The notes beneath the pieces are model-generated. The model did no database searches and was not told the origin of the DNA. It was given only the letters and a program-made list of their open reading frames with translations. From contig NZ_RCWJ01000001.1 in NCBI RefSeq assembly GCF_003668565.1, forward strand, positions 434,001 to 498,000: DNA of 64,000 nucleotides, given 5' to 3'. The stretch is from Mycetocola zhadangensis (GTDB lineage Bacteria > Actinomycetota > Actinomycetes > Actinomycetales > Microbacteriaceae). Positions 63,701 to 64,000 of the stretch are shown piece after piece; position 1 is the first letter of the stretch; the number at the start of each line of letters is the position of its first letter. The translations under genes were made by a program, and so were the position numbers.

Positions 63701-64000
63701 GCAAGCTCGACGCCGTTTATGAACGGGACGGCCGATTCCAGATCGTCGACTGGAAGACAGGGCGAGCGCCAAAAAGCGCAACCGAGCTCGACGAACGCCA
63801 GTTTCAGCTCGCGCTTTACCGGCAGGCATACGCCGAGTGGAAGGGAGTCGACCCCGAACTCATCGACGCCGTTTTCTATTACGTCGCCGACGACCTCGTC
63901 CTGCGCCCCGAGAACCTCTACTCGGCGGAGGAGCTGGGGCGGCGCTGGGTCAACGGTGTGATCTCGCCGGACTCGGCTGCTTCAAGTGTGGAGAAGTCCA
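60724..64000 (+). CDS. AdnB-like UvrD-family helicase/nuclease subunit, partial
   Basis: The frame starts at an ATG that overlaps the previous stop (ATGA) and stays open to the window edge, giving 1092 residues. Walker A is GAGSGKTE (38-45), LTFTRKAAGELATRVRERI follows, and motif II is LDEYQDT (near 283-289). GDPNQSIYGWRGA, TIHGSKGLEWDSV and VAVTRAKDALL complete a UvrD-type motor. A PD-(D/E)XK nuclease motif IVDWKTGR lies near 1006, and QFQLALYRQAY follows. It should unwind and degrade broken DNA ends with the AdnA-like partner. Only a short C-terminal piece is missing. Confidence 0.9.
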   Translation, partial: MTAAYSAREIAVLLDLPQPTDEQVAVIEAPLAPALVVAGAGSGKTETMANRIVWLLANGYLRVPEILGLTFTRKAAGELATRVRERIGQLQDKIAETDDAVDIDVLEAPSIATYNSFASSLFREYARLIGREPDQTVITEASAWRLARSIVVGSTDDRLPALDKSVDQITAAVISLSHALSDNDISSRTDAIRHFSEEFHLIASLDIHDGTRSKRTPFASVTDAVRDVDALGVLLDLAERFAEEKQRRGYMEFSDQVALALEICRRVPRVIEEYRSRFKVVILDEYQDTAVVQTDLLAMLFGGHAVMAVGDPNQSIYGWRGASSANLARFSEDFGRTEGASTFALSTSWRNAARVLDAANAIVAPLPVSASVPVQRLTSPPWAGNGDVRVLFPETVTDEADVVAGWLSAELARPAANGSKRSAAMLCRSLKNVTAFTDALSRHQVPFHILGVAGLLEQPVIVDLVSALRVLNDPTAGSELIRLLTGARWRIGAKDIQALSSLARWLADRDLSQQPIPDEVKQKLFESASSDDGKSIVDALDFLQNAPASHKALQQFSETGLERMRTASRQLTALRRRSGLDLYDLVNLVVQEFLLDVEVAANDHSPLGQPSLDEFTEQISSYLSIDENGSLGSFLSWLADAEQRENLSPRGEDPEPGTVQILTIHGSKGLEWDSVVVPRMVAGELPSPLRSKRGWTAFGELPFEFRGDRHELPTFAWRGAATQADVDDAYAQFGADLEARNDAEQRRLAYVAVTRAKDALLVTGSFWSSQKQPRGPGSFLREIVDAVPGCCEDLPETPQAEENPLAADEKFVVWPLNPLGGRADAVHAAAAAVREADAAAETPWSGDIDLLLAERRRRMHAEEYVAMPDRVPASRFKDFVTDAAGLAARLRRPIPEKPYRQTRLGTLFHSWVEQRSGIAGGQESLDAERFELDLDPDADSPSTDGTLMPVEQQELEALQALQRTFELSEWADLKPIDVEREINFVLEGQIIICKLDAVYERDGRFQIVDWKTGRAPKSATELDERQFQLALYRQAYAEWKGVDPELIDAVFYYVADDLVLRPENLYSAEELGRRWVNGVISPDSAASSVEKS

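Noticed and set aside
1-64000. CRISPR arrays, tRNA or rRNA genes, transposases, prophage genes
   Set aside because: None was recognised on either strand on reading the window; no regular repeat-spacer pattern, cloverleaf or transposase motif was seen.

Overview
The window is about 64 kb of high-GC DNA with the codon bias, GTG/TTG starts and gene order of an actinobacterial chromosome. The mix of genes fits the family Microbacteriaceae: glycine-riboswitch gcvTHP, nrtR-nadABC, fdxA-dapC, dapD/dapE, tatB, mrp and an AdnAB-like helicase-nuclease pair. It is ordinary chromosome. No rRNA, tRNA, CRISPR array, prophage or insertion sequence was seen. Genus-level placement is inference from gene content only.

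Layout. 1-2.2 kb: an alpha/beta hydrolase cut by the window edge, a DoxX-like membrane protein, a lone LysR-type DNA-binding domain, a GNAT acetyltransferase and a small unknown protein. 2.5-7.9 kb: a secreted PQQ-type beta-propeller dehydrogenase with a cupredoxin-like tail, two tandem IclR regulators and a secreted ThuA-domain protein; these look like one accessory module. 8.2-10.4 kb: a PadR regulator coupled to an ABC1/UbiB-type kinase. 10.5-16.2 kb: the NAD operon nrtR-nadA-nadB-nadC-cysteine desulfurase, with overlapping or nearly touching genes, behind a promoter buried in two NrtR-type boxes. 16.3-20.9 kb: a tandem glycine riboswitch and gcvT-gcvH-gcvP. 21-25.3 kb: a secreted CAP/FG-GAP protein, the acetate symporter pair DUF485-ActP and a CPBP membrane protease. 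25.5-30.9 kb: a complete oligopeptide ABC transporter with a fused double ATPase. 31.4-34.5 kb: typA and azlCD.

34.6-49.3 kb is a conserved actinobacterial housekeeping stretch: a membrane protein, fdxA-dapC, gltA, a penicillin acylase-type hydrolase, dapD divergent from dapE, a PIG-V-like mannosyltransferase, DUF3117, an O-methyltransferase, tatB, a lipoprotein, mrp, DUF1003 and a soluble MgtE/CBS protein. 49.4-56 kb: a stress protein, aminopeptidase P, a membrane-anchored EEP-family hydrolase, a PHP phosphoesterase, an unknown gene bracketed by near-identical terminator copies, and a DEAD-box RNA helicase. 56.1-64 kb: a ferritin-like-fold protein, a small membrane protein, DUF3107 and the two AdnAB-like helicase-nucleases; the second runs off the window.

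The most unusual points are: the NrtR boxes sitting exactly on the -35 and -10 of the NAD operon; the duplicated 36-base element around an unrecognised gene; a leaderless mini-ORF coupled to azlC; a perfect 38-base palindrome plus mini-ORF between oppA and oppB; repeated leaderless-type starts (a TANNNT box six bases before GTG/ATG); a one-domain LysR-like protein with a basic tail; and the PQQ dehydrogenase whose cupredoxin domain has lost a copper-binding histidine. I did not find a clearly new multi-gene defence or mobile system.
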